Positions 8,638 through 20,499 of a stretch of DNA of 64,000 bases are shown here, piece after piece. Every line of letters begins with the position of its first letter. Position 1 is the stretch's first letter. The stretch is taken from assembly GCF_958979055.1 (NCBI RefSeq), contig NC_084886.1, forward strand, positions 46,951,154 through 47,015,153, written 5' to 3'. Position numbers and translations under genes: made by a program. Below the pieces are notes generated by a model. The model had not been told where the DNA came from and ran no database searches. It saw nothing but the letters and a program-made list of their open reading frames with translations. This stretch comes from Alnus glutinosa. Taxonomy: Eukaryota > Streptophyta > Magnoliopsida > Fagales > Betulaceae.

Positions 8638-10819
8638 ATGGTTGCGGCGAAGAAGACGGTACCTCTCGATCTCTATCTCTATCCGAAAATCTACTACTTT
8701 TGTTTTGATTGGCTTAAGGGTATTAACCAAATATTGAATACCATACGCGCAGAAGAAGACCCACGAGAGCATAAACAACAGGCTCGCCCTTGTCATGAAG
8801 AGCGGCAAGTTCACTCTAGGTTTCAAGACCGTCCTCCGATCTCTCCGCAGCTCAAAAGGTTCTTCTTTTATTGTGTAAAATGTTGTTGATATGTTTTTTG
8901 TTCTTTCGATTTTGTAGTATTTTTCTTTTTTAAGCTTTTTTTAGACAGTATTTTGAATATAGGTGACTGATTTTTGTTGGTCGGTGAAATGCAGGGAAGC
9001 TGATAATAATCTCCAACAATTGCCCCCCACTGCGCAAGTCCGAGATTGAGTACTACGCAATGCTTGCCAAGATTGGAGTTCACCATTATAACGGAAGTAA
9101 GTGGTTCCCTAATCAAACTACGTGACTATGCCATCGGCATCAGCTCCTTTCGTTTTTTAGTCGTTGAGCCTCTTTCGTTTCGCATTTCTGTTTGTGCGTT
9201 TTGTGGGTCTTTTCTGTATGTTAGCTTAAACATGTGAAATTATTGTTCTATGTTTGAATCTATAGTTTCCCCAAAAGCAGCGTAGTGGACATAACTTTCT
9301 TATCTGTTAATTAGTTTGATTGTGTTTCTTTTCGAGGGGAGATGCTTGTCGAACAGTAGAATTGGTGCAGCTTTTTTTTTTTTCTGATCCGGTCCTTAAA
9401 TGAAAACTAGTCCAGTTTTTAACTAGTTTTGGTTTATCTGCAATTTGTTTAAACCATTCATAACAGTGTTTTTTATTTTTTTTTAAAACACATGTACACT
9501 AATTTTGGATACAAGAATGACAAAAGCAGTTCTATATTTTACAATTATTTGACAAACACACAAAAAAATGTCGTCATATTATTCACAGTTGGACTGGTTT
9601 TGTGATTTGCCAAGCACTCCCTTGGAAAACTAAAATAGGTTTGAGATTGCTTGGAAAACTTAAAAATGGGGTGGATCATCGTCATATGCATATGATGGGA
9701 GAATATGGAAAACTTTGAGAATGTCGCGCAGACTAGCTACTGATCTTAGAAGTTTATACTTATTGGGTAGGTCTGTTATTTTGTAAGCTTTACAAAATAG
9801 AGACTTATTTAGAAGCTTTGTAATAGACTTTGTTTAACTCAAAAATCAGCCAAATCTTGATAGCTTCTTGTTTATTTGGACCTAAAAAATATCCTGACAT
9901 TGCTCAAGTAAATTATCCTGGTTCAAGATCTCTATTGATTGGGAACAATTCTTCAGGTCTTTAGGTAGGCGTCGACCTAGTGAACCATTGTCTTCAGCAA
10001 TTAATTGTATGCACTGCACAATGCATGTGAGACCTGGCCTTTATTGAGGGGAATCAGGGTTTCAATAACATGTTTTCCTTTGACAAAACATGTTAAACGT
10101 GGAAAATGGTGTCTTACATATTGGCATTTAATGATTAGTTGTCCTACTGTGGTGTACAACGATGCCCTTTTCTGCCATAAGATGTGCAAGTGTATTAGGA
10201 TGACATCAGGTTGGCATTGTTGATAGATCCGGGTGTCTTGAGTTTCTGTCATGCAGACTCCCTCATTATTTGAAATGCTTTTCTTATTCAATTGGTGTAT
10301 TTGTTCTAGAAGATTTGAGCTTGCTTTTGTTCTTGGAAAGTACAGGAAAATAAAACACCCAAATATTGCTTCATCTCAGATTCTCGAGCATGTTTTGCAT
10401 GAATTTTCCTTTGTTCCTTTATATAGTTTATAGTTGAGCTGAATGTTAACATGATAGATTATTGTCACTTACAAGGCATGAACTAGATCTGTACTGGTTG
10501 AGTTTCATTCATTGTATAAGTTGATAAGTCTCTTTATAACTAGATTGATATGGTTTATGGTACTTGATCTTTTAATATTTTTGCATTTTTTCCATTGTGG
10601 CTTTTTTGTGCTTCCAGACAATGTTGATCTGGGGACAGCATGTGGAAAGTATTTTCGTGTGTCCTGCCTTAGCATTGTTGATCCAGGTACCTCAAAAATA
10701 TATTCTCCTTGTATGACTGTATAATCCCTGTGTCGACAGATTTGGTTTACTCTGTTTCCCTTTTGTTACGTTCCTCAGGTGATTCAGATATTATCAAGTC
10801 ACTCCCTGGTGATCATTGA
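8638..10819 (+). CDS. RPL30: 60S ribosomal protein L30 (eL30)
   Basis: Structural protein of the cytosolic large ribosomal subunit. Five exons join to 112 residues, the family's usual length: 8638-8658 (MVAAKKT), 8753-8858 ([20 protein letters not shown] onward), 8995-9096 ([20 protein letters not shown] onward), 10618-10686 ([20 protein letters not shown] then DP) and 10779-10819 ([12 protein letters not shown], stop). All introns are GT-AG and all junction phases agree. The start codon lies between a clear ribosomal-protein promoter and the strongly conserved MVAAKKTKK N-terminus. No damaging change is seen, so the gene should be functional. Intron 3 is long (9097-10617, 1.5 kb); I looked for a C/D-box snoRNA there and found none convincing. 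Confidence 0.97.
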
Positions 10820-11620
10820 GAGATGCTTTTTGGTTAATGGTTATAATGCCCTCAATTCCTTAAACCAGTATAACTGTCTTTTAAGACCTCCGGTAGGGTT
10901 TCCCAATTTCTGCTGTTACTAGAATACAACGCTGCAACCTTCCATTAGCAGAAGTAGTTTTATGTTAAGGAGCTTGTGGAGACCCTGATTTTTTTTTACT
11001 TGCCCGAAGTTGTTTCTTGAACTAGGTGTGATGCATGTTTAATGAAAATGATTCTTAGAGTGTGTTTGGTCCCGTGATTTTGCAGGCCAAATTTGCATTT
11101 TTAAACAGAAGTGCAGAAAGTGTTTTGTCATTCGAGAGTAGGTTTTTAAAAAAAAAAGCAGTTTTAAAACGTGAAAAAATTCACTTCTTTTTGCGCAGCA
11201 GATAAATCAAGTGTGGGTTTTTGAATGTCGACATATGTTGGCCTTTAGTTTGATTGTTACAGAGGCCCAAGTCCAACATATGTCGAAGAACTTGAGTTTC
11301 TTTCCTCTGTGTGCTTAGGTTATGGGCCTTGGTCGCAGCCAGATGTAATCCATGTCCGGCCCTAAGATTGGCTATACGAATTTAATTTTATAAATATCAT
11401 GAATGGAATCTCAACAAATTCTCTACTACAAACATATAGTAAGACCTAATAAAATATAGAAATGCGCTAAAAAACTGAGGCATTGCTACCTCTCAAAATT
11501 AATCTCTAAATGGTATGTTACAATCCTATGAGATGGTGACATATTTTTTAAAATAATAAACTACACATTTGAATAGTAAATTTTTGAAGGAAATTTTGAG
11601 AAATTTAGCGTTTCTATCTA
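10820..11620. other. 3' flank of eL30 and intergenic DNA
   Basis: The first few hundred bases are probably the eL30 3' untranslated region. Further along, 11055-11230 begins tgtgtttggtcccg and looks like an end of an old Tourist- or hAT-like element, but no second end is clear. Confidence 0.35.
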
Positions 11621-12284
11621 GGAACAATTGTACCGTCGGGTTTTGTGGTTGATTTAAATTACAAATTACTCTTTCTGGTATCAAAATTAATTTAGAGATT
11701 TTTGTAATTCGCTTAATTTACAAATTTCTTCTTGGAGTCGAATTTCATTAAAATTTCGATAGATTCTATTAGGTGTCATGTCAGTACCAATAATATGGTG
11801 ACATGTGTTGATCATAATAACAAAATATAGATATATTAAAAATATAAATAAATAAGAGTTTAATTTTTCTTTTTCTTTTTTTTTTCTTTTTTTTTTTTTT
11901 AAAAAAAAAAAAGATAGAAAAGTGGTGATTTCTGGTTGGGCCGAAGGCAGCCTCTCGGGATAGCTGCCCGTCACTACTAAATGCCTTTGAGGGTGGCTTG
12001 AAAGCAGCCTCTAGGGGTGGCCTTCAAGCCACCCCCAGCCCCTGGGATTGACCGTCGCCATCCCTTGTCTATTTGTATTTTTAATAGATTTATATTTTTT
12101 TTTATTATGGTCGACACATGTCTCGATTTTATTGGAGTTTAACGGGATTTGTCAAAAGTTTTAATAAAATTTAACTTCAGGGAGCGATTTGTATATTAAG
12201 CCAACCATAAAGATCTCTGAATTAATTTTGATATTAGAGAAAACGATTTGTAATTTAGACCAACACTAATAATACAATTTTTCC
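11621..12284. mobile_element. Non-autonomous MULE-like inverted-repeat element, 664 bp
   Basis: The left arm (ggaacaattgtacc, later taaattacaaatta and tatcaaaattaattta) is mirrored by the right arm over roughly 150 bp. Flanking 9-mers ttctatcta (11612-11620) and ttttatcta (12285-12293) match 8 of 9. The middle (11930-12060) is a GC-rich patch of ggtggc/gccacc motifs, with no coding sequence. Confidence 0.8.
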
Positions 12285-12293
12285 TTTTATCTA

Positions 12294-13830
12294 TAAAATG
12301 AGCCATTGAAACCAGCTGTTGTGTTGCTTGAAAAAAAGGCTTATTGCGATGATATGAGATACTTGTCTTAATTTTTTTTGAATATATATATATATATATA
12401 TATTTATTTATTTATTTATTTTTTTCATTTTTCAGCTTTCCACGTTTGCGGCGACAGGTATGACGCCTCTCGATTTCAAATCCTAATTAAAAACAGACTA
12501 AAGTCATTTTCATTTTTATTCTTTCCTTTAGTACACTTTCATTTTCAGCAACAATATTATAGGATTATATTATAAACCATATTTTTATTTTATTATTATC
12601 TCCCTATGTTGATGTGGCAATATCAATCAATTATAGATTTTTATTTATTTATTATTATTTCAAAACAAAGCCTAATCCAAGTGTTGATTACCACTGTGAA
12701 TTAGCATGTAAAATAATTATAAGATAAAAATGTGATTTATAGTGTACTAAATAGTATATATAAGATAATTAATTCTAAAAACCACATTTTTATCTCATCA
12801 TTATCTTTCTATCCTAATTAACATGACAATGCAAATCCACGATTAGAACTACTCTGATTAAAAAATAATAAAAATAAAAATTTAAAAAGTAAATTGACAT
12901 TACCATAATGGTGCGATAAAACTGTAGCTACGAGAATTATTCGTACAAGTGGGTTACAATTATTTGGATCTTTATTGACACCCTTATCCAAACAATGGGT
13001 GTTAATTAATAACCTAATTCACCTTAAAATAAAATAAAATAAAATAAAAAATTCAAAATGCCTATTTGTTGTTGTGTAGCTAATTGATAGAAATATCTAT
13101 AAAAAAAAGGAAAAAGAAAAAAGAAAAAAGAAAAAAAAAAGGGCTAATTGATAGGAATTAATCAAAAACATAGCACCCGTTGCATATTGATTAGAACAGC
13201 TGTTCAACGTGTAATTTTGATATTATATTAATTAATCATCGTAGTTCTAGAATCAATTTGTTGATATTTTTTTCGTTGCATATTGATTAGAACAGCTTTT
13301 GCCGTTCAAACGTGTCATTTTAATATATTATTATATTAGTTATCGTAGTTCTAGAATCAATTTAATTATTGATTTTTTTTTTTTCATTTGATTTGATCCA
13401 TTTGTTAATTTTACTCGATTGCAGACATTTTTTAGAAATAAAATATTTTTATTTTTAGGAAATAATTCTATGTACGTGCGTTTGAATTATATATTAAAAT
13501 CCTAATCGATCGTTAATTTAAAAACAAAAGATTTGGATTTTACAAAATTTATCACATTTTGAAATGGTTGTATCCTTAATCTTTTAAAATTTGTTATACT
13601 TCACAGACCATAAAGCCTGTATGGACAAAATATTAAATTATTTAATTTAAAACCTCCAAAATTATCTTAAAAAACCTAAAGAATTAAGATCCCAATTCTG
13701 ATATACTCCGATAAACTAATCCAAATCCGATTGAAAATGCATGTATCGAATTGCTCCAGATTTTATATATATATATATTTAAAAAAAAAAAGAAAGAAAA
13801 AAGAAAAAATATAATCCTTGGAAGTCCAAT
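12294..13830. other. AT-rich intergenic DNA
   Basis: Contains a TA microsatellite (12383-12402) and several A/T tracts. The sequence attgcatattgattagaacagct occurs twice (about 13180 and 13277) with flanking similarity, a diverged tandem repeat of about 95 bp. No gene is visible. Confidence 0.4.
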
Positions 13831-13832
13831 AC

Positions 13833-13970
13833 CATAAATAGCCCTGATCGGCGAAAAGCGCCGTTTCCCACTCTGTTATTCACTCTAATCCCTAAAACTC
13901 CGCCATCACTTGCTGCTATAATAACACATTCATATCACGCGAGAGACGACAAAGTTTGGAAACGACTACA

Positions 13971-14009
<39 letters not shown>

Positions 14010-14235
14010 GCATATGGAATAGAATAGAATCTCTCTCTCTCTCTCTCCCTCTCTCTCTCAGGCATATGGAATAGAATAGAATCTCTCTCTCTCTCTCTCT
14101 CTCAAAAGCATATGGAATAGAATAGAATCTCGCTCTCACATTCTTTGTCGCCGCCTTCCTATCATCCTCGATCTCCACGCTCTCTCAACGGTAACTTCAC
14201 CAGATCGAGAACAAAAAGATCATCCCCATCCGGGT
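13833..14235 (+). promoter_or_regulatory. Orphan promoter and spliced-leader-like exon without a recognisable gene
   Basis: A TATA-like ataaatag (about 13834) is followed by taatccctaaaactccgcc, a CT-rich leader and finally atccgg|gtaagtc, a strong 5' splice site near 14232. Together these look like the core promoter and 5' untranslated exon of a plant gene. No matching coding exon follows on this strand before the FAF gene at 18.6 kb, which has its own TATA box. It could be a gene that lost its body to the transposons at 15-17.6 kb, or a non-coding transcript. Confidence 0.4.
13974..14131. repeat. Three tandem units of (CT)n plus a 22-bp spacer
   Basis: A CT microsatellite tract followed by gcatatggaatagaatagaat is repeated three times with CT tracts of different length. 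It forms the leader region of the orphan promoter. Open frames across it (RERERE runs) are artefacts. Confidence 0.9.
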
Positions 14236-15168
14236 AAGTCTACCCGCATTCTTTTTCACGCTTCTTTGTTAAACTAAACGTGTTTTCTGTGCTGTTATTG
14301 TTCTTTTTTTTTTTTTTTATGTATTTGCTTTCTGGGTTCGACATTCGTGATAGTTTCGAATGATCAATGTTTTCGATGGATTCATGTAATGTATTCACAG
14401 TTAAATACACCAAAATAAAAAATAAAAAATCTCTAGCTAGCTCCATTTTACTTGAAACGAACAACTTAGAGATCAGGATGATCCCTAATCCCTATCTTTA
14501 GGTTATTTAGTGGTATTAGAGTTATTAAGATTCATAAAACTCCTAGAGTTCTGGCCTTGTTAGTTTCGGAAAATCCGGTTCTGATCACTATTTTATAGTA
14601 ACTTTGAATTATTACTGTAATTAACATGCAGTGCTTTCTTTTTTCCCTTTTCTTTTTTTTACATGCAGAGATTGAAAGAGATTTTTTTATTTTTTATTTT
14701 TTATTATTATTTTAGTTTTTTTGTAGAGTCATGAATTGTTTGACTTGTCGAAAAGGGAAACAAACAAAAAGAAAAAAAGATTTGAATGGTTTTATATTAC
14801 TGGTTTCCAGGCTTGCATGCCAGATCGATCCGCCCGCCCTATTTACTGCCAAGCGTTTTGGAAGCGTATACGCTTCCCTTTGTATTTTTCTGTTTATTTG
14901 TTATTCTATAAATAAGAAATAAAAAATTCAAGGAAACGTCTCGTTTTGTGATTACGGTATTTGTATTTTCAGCAAATATTTATTATGATGCGGTGTCATA
15001 CTCGCTTGTGATATAATCAGATTAAGATTCGGTGGTGTAATACTTTTTCTTTTATTTATTTTTTTAAAACTGTGAAAGAAAAAACAAATTTTATAAGAAA
15101 AAATTTTGGGATGGTTATTGGGGGGCGAACCACCGACTCTCAAAAATGGTTTCTAAGGTAATGGATAG
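14236..15168. other. Intergenic or intronic DNA downstream of the orphan leader
   Basis: No open frame with recognisable similarity. T-rich tracts and a short sequence containing gcgtatacgc near 14866 are the only local features. Confidence 0.35.
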
Positions 15169-16600
15169 TAATTGTTAGAGTATATCATGAGTTTAAAAAT
15201 CTTAGCTGCAGTTGAATAATGTGACCTAACTAACAGTGACCTAGCTAGATACCGTTGAAGACTATGACCTAGTTATGGTTGATGGCACAGAATTATGTAG
15301 GCGTGTATAAGCGGGACGGTTATTAAAAATTAGTAACCAACAGCCACCCCCAACCGATGGGGATAGCCACTAGGGGTGAGCATGGGGTGAGGGCTTCCCC
15401 TTTTTGGCCTGGCCCTACCCCGCACCCTTGTAGGTTGCATCTTTTGGACCCATAAACAGCAGTTTTAAAGGTATAACCGTGCTGTGCGGGTGTTCTTACG
15501 TGCGGGCGCGAGGCGGGGTTGCGGGTTTGATGGGGCGAGGCGGGTCCTGTGGAAGAAGTTGTGGTCACTCTGGACCTTTGGTAATCCTTATACAAAAGAT
15601 CTAACAATACTTCATGAGAAATTCCACTTCAGATAAATGTGCAGAAGACCAAGAAAAATGGCAGGAAGCAAACATACCTGGGGCTTAACTTCGACAATAT
15701 GTTGGCCCCTGTTAACAAGTACTGCGGGTTCATTAGCAAGTACACTTTCCAGATGAACTTGATGGCATCATAAATGCTAGACGAGATGGCTTTAGGCCTA
15801 TATTCCCAGAACACACACAGAGTTTGAAGAGAAGAAGAAGGGAGAACTGGAGAAAAATGAAGAGAAGAAGAAGGGATGCGGTGCTGGGGTGAAGTATAAA
15901 GAGGTAGGGTTTTTGTTCTAATTTTTTCCCTTCACGTGGGACTGGCCGGGGATCCAAGAAAAAAAATTACTTAAACCCGCGTCGCGCCTTGCCGACACGG
16001 GTTTGTTAAAAAACACTAAAACTCTTGTTTTTAGGGGTGGAGCGAGGCGGGTGGGCAGATTTTTGCTCACTCCTAGTGGCCCCGCGCCACCCCTAGATCC
16101 GTCTGGGATGGCTACCCAACCGACAGCCACCCATTCACTATTTTCAATTTTTTTTTTTTTTTAAATAATTTTTAAGTTATATTTATTTATATTTTTTAAC
16201 AGTAATAGACATATATCGATTTTTTATTGGGTATGACGTGACAAACTAACGGACTCTGTTAACTTGGTGGATGGAAAGCGGGTTCAGAGAGTAATTTGTA
16301 ATTATAGTTTACTATAAGAACCCTCTATTAACTTTTTATACTACAGGAAGTGATTCGTAATTTAGGTCAATCTCAATGACCAATAGTGCTATTATCCCTT
16401 CATAATATAGTATACTCCTATTTATAGAGAATCCGATAATACAAATAGACTTTAACTACAATTAGTTAATAATTTTCAACTGTGACTAGGTGATAGATTT
16501 TAATTGTAGCTATATCAAAGTTTTCGTCTTCAACTGTAATTAAGTCACAGTCTTCAACTTTAGTTTGGATTCTTGAACTCCTAATATACTTTAACAGTAG
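15169..16600. mobile_element. Outer inverted-repeat element containing nested transposons
   Basis: The left arm (about 15169-15295: gttagagtatat, gcagttgaa, gaagactatgacctagttat) is mirrored imperfectly by the right arm (about 16500-16600: ataatttaactgtaat-like sequence with gtcacagtcttcaac). Inside are pieces of a second, GCCACC-rich inverted-repeat family, whose right half (16140-16400) matches the 11.6-kb element, and within that a hAT-like insert. The ends are approximate. Confidence 0.5.
15371..16075. mobile_element. hAT-like insert, 705 bp, with a captured exon
   Basis: The ends taggggtgagca and tgctcactccta are inverted with one mismatch, and the flanks ccac/gtgg extend the palindrome. 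The taggggtg start is typical of plant hAT elements. I find no clean 8-bp target duplication. The interior has gaggcggg repeats near both ends and, on the minus strand, a stretch resembling a gene leader plus exon ending at a good donor (gccccag|gtatgt, about 15677). The encoded fragment (YDAIKFIWKVYLLMNPQYLL) is not one I recognise. Confidence 0.55.
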
Positions 16601-17016
16601 TTTGATCACTCACAGATTCGATCAAAGGAAGTGATTAAACTACTCTCGAAAGCTTAGGGTAGCTCTGTTGCCTCTAGATTTGGCCACCCCAAGCCACTCA
16701 AAAGTTATTTTTAGCTAACCAAGATGGCCAAATTAAAGGCAAGGAGGTGATTGGCCGCCTCGAACCATCCGTTCTAGTGGCGAATCACCTACTTTGGGTG
16801 ATTCGGCTACTCATTCCCAGCCACATTTTTAATAAGTGTACTTTGGACTACATGACAATAGGGAAAATCATTTTTTTTTTAATAATCTAATGGTTGATTT
16901 TCACAAGTTGTTGATAGTCGTGTATCAATTTACTAAATAGAATTACTCTTTTTTATTATTATTATTATTGCGATTTGAACCTCTTTATTTAAGATGAATG
17001 GCCATAAAAATAAAAA
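16601..17016. other. GCCACC/GGTGGC-rich intergenic DNA
   Basis: Positions 16670-16830 are dense in ggccacc, agccac and ggtggcc motifs, like the cores of the neighbouring inverted-repeat elements. It is probably another decayed element without recognisable ends. Confidence 0.4.
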
Positions 17017-17626
17017 GGGAAAAAAGTCTAGATACCCCTTCAAATTACCACCCAATTGACAATGTCTCACAATGACAAAAGCATCCTTAATAAAATAAAA
17101 TAAAAATCTAAAATAAAAAACTAAAACTAAGAATAATAAATAAATAAAAAAAGGAAAAAAAATCGAGTGGCTTAGCCAAATGAAGCCACTCCCTTTGGCC
17201 AAATGGGGGGTGGGTGAACTAGCCCCAGATATGGCCGGGGGTGGTTTGGCCACCCCCTTAGGCCAACCCTAAATGGCCACCAAAAAAATAAAAAAAAATA
17301 GATTGAAGGCCGGGGTTGGCTGAACTAGCCCCAGATATAGCCGAAAGGGGGTGGCCAAACCACTCCCTAGCCATTTTGGGGTTGCTGAGCTACCCCTAAT
17401 TTTTTTGTTTTGTTTTTCTCCTTTTTTTTATTTTATTTTAATTTATGGATTATTTTTGTCTGATTGAAAAAAATTTATGGTTAATTTTTTTTTTCTTTTT
17501 GCTAACCTTGGGAATATTGTCAATTTTTTTAATAGTTTGGGAGGATATTATCCCTAATAAAAGTTTTATAGGGACATTAATTATCAATTAGTTAATAATT
17601 TGAGGGAATATGTCTACCTTCCTTTT
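17017..17626. mobile_element. Inverted-repeat element with GC-rich core
   Basis: The left arm (ggaaaaaagtctagatacc then ttcaaattaccac) is mirrored by the right arm (aatttgagggaatatgtctacctt). The core (17160-17400) holds two diverged direct copies of a module containing gaactagccccagatat with ggtggccaaaccac. The ends are approximate because the target duplication falls in A/T runs. Confidence 0.6.
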
Positions 17627-18384
17627 TTAAAAAAATAATATTGTGCATGATGCAATACCACAAATATTGCATCATATGTAAATGAAAAATGTTTGGTTTT
17701 TTTTTCTTGTACTTTTTTTACTAATCTTAATAAAAGAAATGTGCAAATTCATTATTGAATCTATAGAAATATGAATTTCACTTTTTTAATGATAAATTTG
17801 TAATTAATATGTGTATGAAATGGGAGGAAAATGACACTATTTACATTTATATGTAAATTGCATATAATGAAATACTTGGTATATTAGGTTGCAGCTTTAG
17901 CATTTCAATGATTTTTTTTTTTTTTGGAACAGTAGCATTTCAATGATTATGTGTATGATGACTGAGAGAACAAGATTCAATCATGTGGGCCCGCCAGATG
18001 GGCGACAGTTTGGAACTGTAGAGGGTAAAATGCATGAAATATTACCAACACGTGGTGCCATATATCATCCCACGTGTATGGCTAATCAAAACGCTAATGT
18101 TCCTATAAAATTAAAAAACAAAACTCACACTGCCTTATATTAGAGCTCCTCACAGGTTGTCTTTCTACGTTTTAAGCGATGCTAGCTTGTATTGGAATGT
18201 CTTTTATCTAAGTCGATTTGCTGGGTTACCTTATTTGAGCTTCTACCATTAAATTAATTTCATAAACCCTTTTCAAATTCATGATTTTTTATTTTACGTT
18301 TTAATTTTTCTATTTTTTTTGTTGAATTTTGCAGGATAATCAGAGAATAAATTCAGATTCTGGGGCCACGTAAAAACCCAATCT
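17627..18384. other. Upstream region of the first FAF gene
   Basis: AT-rich and without a gene. The segment 18170-18335 ending ttgaattttgcag resembles an intron end, so a spliced leader for the FAF gene cannot be excluded. Confidence 0.35.
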
Positions 18385-18593
18385 TGACGTCACAGATATT
18401 AGCTGTCTCTGATCCCCTCTTTCCCTATCTTCAATGCCACCCCTTCTCGAAAACGCACTCTATCTAGCTATCTCTCTCTCTCTTTCTTCCATTGATTTGA
18501 AAGCCGAAACACCATATTTACAACCAGCCAGCCAGTCTGCCAACACACTCTTTCCCCTCCCATGTACTCGATCTCCCTTATAAATATATATAT
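18385..18593 (+). promoter_or_regulatory. Promoter of the first FAF gene (TGACGTCA box, TATA box)
   Basis: A perfect TGACGTCA palindrome, a bZIP-type binding site, lies at 18385-18392. A CT tract lies at 18469-18483 and a TATA box (ttataaatatata) at about 18578-18590. The TATA box sits only a few bases before the first in-frame ATG at 18594, so transcription probably starts downstream of that ATG. Confidence 0.55.
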
Positions 18594-18668
18594 ATGCAGT
18601 CCCCAGAAGCATCCCCCCATACCTTAAAACTCCAATTACCTTGTACTAACAACAATAATCCCTTTGAC

Positions 18669-19322
18669 ATGTTGTCCTCCACATCATCCTCTGTGATGGG
18701 CGACTACATTGGCATGGAGAGCTGCCTTGATATCGAGGACGAAGAAGAAGTGCATGCATCAAAGGCGGCCGAATCTGGGGCCTACAGCAAGTGTCGTGGC
18801 AAGCGAGATCAACGGCTTGCGATGATAAAGAAGAAAGAGTTTCCGCCACCGATACCTTTGCTGGCACGTACCGAGAATCTGCCTTGTCGGATGCCGTGGG
18901 TGCTGAAGAGGCACTACACAAGCGACGGACGGTTGATCCTCACGGAGGAGCGGGTGAGGCACCACGAGTACTTCCGGGCGCACAGGGCCAATGGGCGTCT
19001 CACATTGCAGCTTGTGCCCCTCGACGACAGCGTTTGGCCTCCTTCCTCTTCTGCTGACGAGGACGAGTCCGACAAAGAGGAAAATGAAGAAGCCGATGAT
19101 TATATGGAAAGTGATGACGTTGACGGTGGTGATCAGGTTGAGAGTGAAATCATCGTACGTAAGGATCGGATAAGTGTGGTTGAAGATTCAGCGCCGCCGG
19201 CGAATGGGAGTGCTGGAATTGGTGGTAATGGGGCGGGAAAGTGCTTAAAGTACAACAATGTGGCTTCAGGGTCGTCGTGTTTATTTGGGGTGCCAGTGCC
19301 GGCAATCAGGACGATTCATTAG
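18669..19322 (+). CDS. FANTASTIC FOUR (FAF) family protein
   Basis: FAF proteins are plant-specific regulators of shoot meristem size; in Arabidopsis they repress WUSCHEL. The gene is a single exon. The FAF domain is complete: KKEFPPPIPLLARTENLPCR, MPWVLKRHYTSDGRLILTEE, RVRHHEYFRAHRANGRLTLQ and LVPLDD. An acidic stretch follows (DEDESDKEENEEADDYMESD), then a glycine-rich tail. I place the start at 18669 (MLSSTSSSVMGDYIGMESCL) because the TATA box abuts the upstream in-frame ATG at 18594; using that ATG would add 25 residues and give 242. A second, divergent FAF gene lies 8.1 kb downstream in the same orientation. No damage is visible. Confidence 0.9.
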   Translation: MLSSTSSSVMGDYIGMESCLDIEDEEEVHASKAAESGAYSKCRGKRDQRLAMIKKKEFPPPIPLLARTENLPCRMPWVLKRHYTSDGRLILTEERVRHHEYFRAHRANGRLTLQLVPLDDSVWPPSSSADEDESDKEENEEADDYMESDDVDGGDQVESEIIVRKDRISVVEDSAPPANGSAGIGGNGAGKCLKYNNVASGSSCLFGVPVPAIRTIH

Positions 19323-20057
19323 TTAGCACAAATCTGCAGTTTAATGTTACGCAGATGAGAGGCTGCCATTTTTGTACGTACGAGTAGATCGAGCTTCGAT
19401 GCTCTTTTTTGCTTTTTGTTGCCCGTTGTCAATCTTCATTAATTAATCAAAAGGTTCTTCTAGGCCGTTGTTTTGTGCTATTTTAGGGATGTTAAAGAGG
19501 GGAATGACTAGGTCCTGCGCGCATATGATTCATTATTTGATTAATTGGAGTTTCTTTTCAATTAATTGAAAAACGACAATTAAGGGAGCATTAATGCTCC
19601 ATACTACATTCATCATTCTACTTTAATATGGCTGTATCTATCCGTTCTGGAATTTTATTTCCTAGCAAAATTCATAAGGACTGCTACATTAATCTAGTGG
19701 AATGTCGACCCATCCTACTTCAGATGTAGCCATATTTATCAGTTCTTGAATCTAAACCTAACCTACATCAGATGTTGTCGAATTTATAAATTCTTTGATT
19801 TTTTTTTCCTAGCAAGGGCTAATGAGGACTATTACATTAATCTAATGGAATGTGGGTGGAAGCTATTACGTAAATCTAGTAAAATTGAGGTGGTATGAGG
19901 GGGTATCCAGTGGATGTGTGAAAACTATAAAAATTGTCATTCTAGTAAAATTAATGTGGTTTTGGAGGTGTAGTATGTTGCACTAATCCTGCTATACCCT
20001 CCCCTCTCATTCAAAGGGCCAGCTCCAAACTCATAGGGGGTCTGGCTTTCCTTTATC
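19323..20057. other. 3' flank with a diverged tandem repeat
   Basis: The first part is probable 3' untranslated region. At 19660-19705 and 19800-19850 a module (tttcctagcaa, then ggact, ctattacattaatcta and ggaatgt) occurs twice about 140 bp apart, with a partial third near 19865. No gene is visible. Confidence 0.4.
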
Positions 20058-20060
20058 TTA

Positions 20061-20376
20061 TGGTCTGTTTGGGTTTGCGATTTCAAAAAGTGCGATTTAA
20101 AATTACGATTTTAAAATGTGCGATTTGAAAAAAAGTGATTTTTAAAAACGCAGTTAAGCGTTTGGCAAAATCGCAGTTTAGCATTTAAAATTACAAATTA
20201 GCCTTTAAAATTCTACATTTTCAAAAAAGTACCATCTTACCTGCGATTTGAAAAAGCAGATTTTTTGCATTTTCAAATCGTAACTTTTAAAAACGCAGTT
20301 CGCAAACGATTTATGTTTTGCGATTTAGTTTAAAATTGCACTTATTATCTATGAAATCGAAATTCCAAACGCACCC
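20061..20376. mobile_element. Tourist-like (PIF/Harbinger) MITE, 316 bp
   Basis: The ends ggtctgtttgggttt and aattccaaacgcaccc are inverted repeats of the GGGTGCGTTTGG type, flanked by TTA on both sides (20058-20060 and 20377-20379), the usual 3-bp duplication of the superfamily. The interior is an AT-rich series of gcgattt/aaatcgc motifs. Confidence 0.75.
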
Positions 20377-20499
20377 TTATTATGAATGGCTAATTACGCA
20401 ATCAAACAAATAAGGGGCCAATGAAGAGTATATGGATGCATGTACTGAGCTCTTAAAATGATGATTAAATCTTGAAATTTATTATTTTTGAGATATGAT

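Noticed and set aside
9097..10617. Possible intron-encoded snoRNA in eL30 intron 3
   Set aside because: No convincing paired C and D boxes or terminal stem could be read.
13966..14178. Minus-strand open frame full of RERERE
   Set aside because: It is the translation of CT microsatellite tracts, not a protein gene.
14236..18577. Treating the orphan leader at 13.8-14.2 kb as the first exon of the FAF gene at 18.6 kb
   Set aside because: The FAF gene has its own promoter elements and its family is typically intronless. A 4.3-kb leader intron is possible but unsupported.
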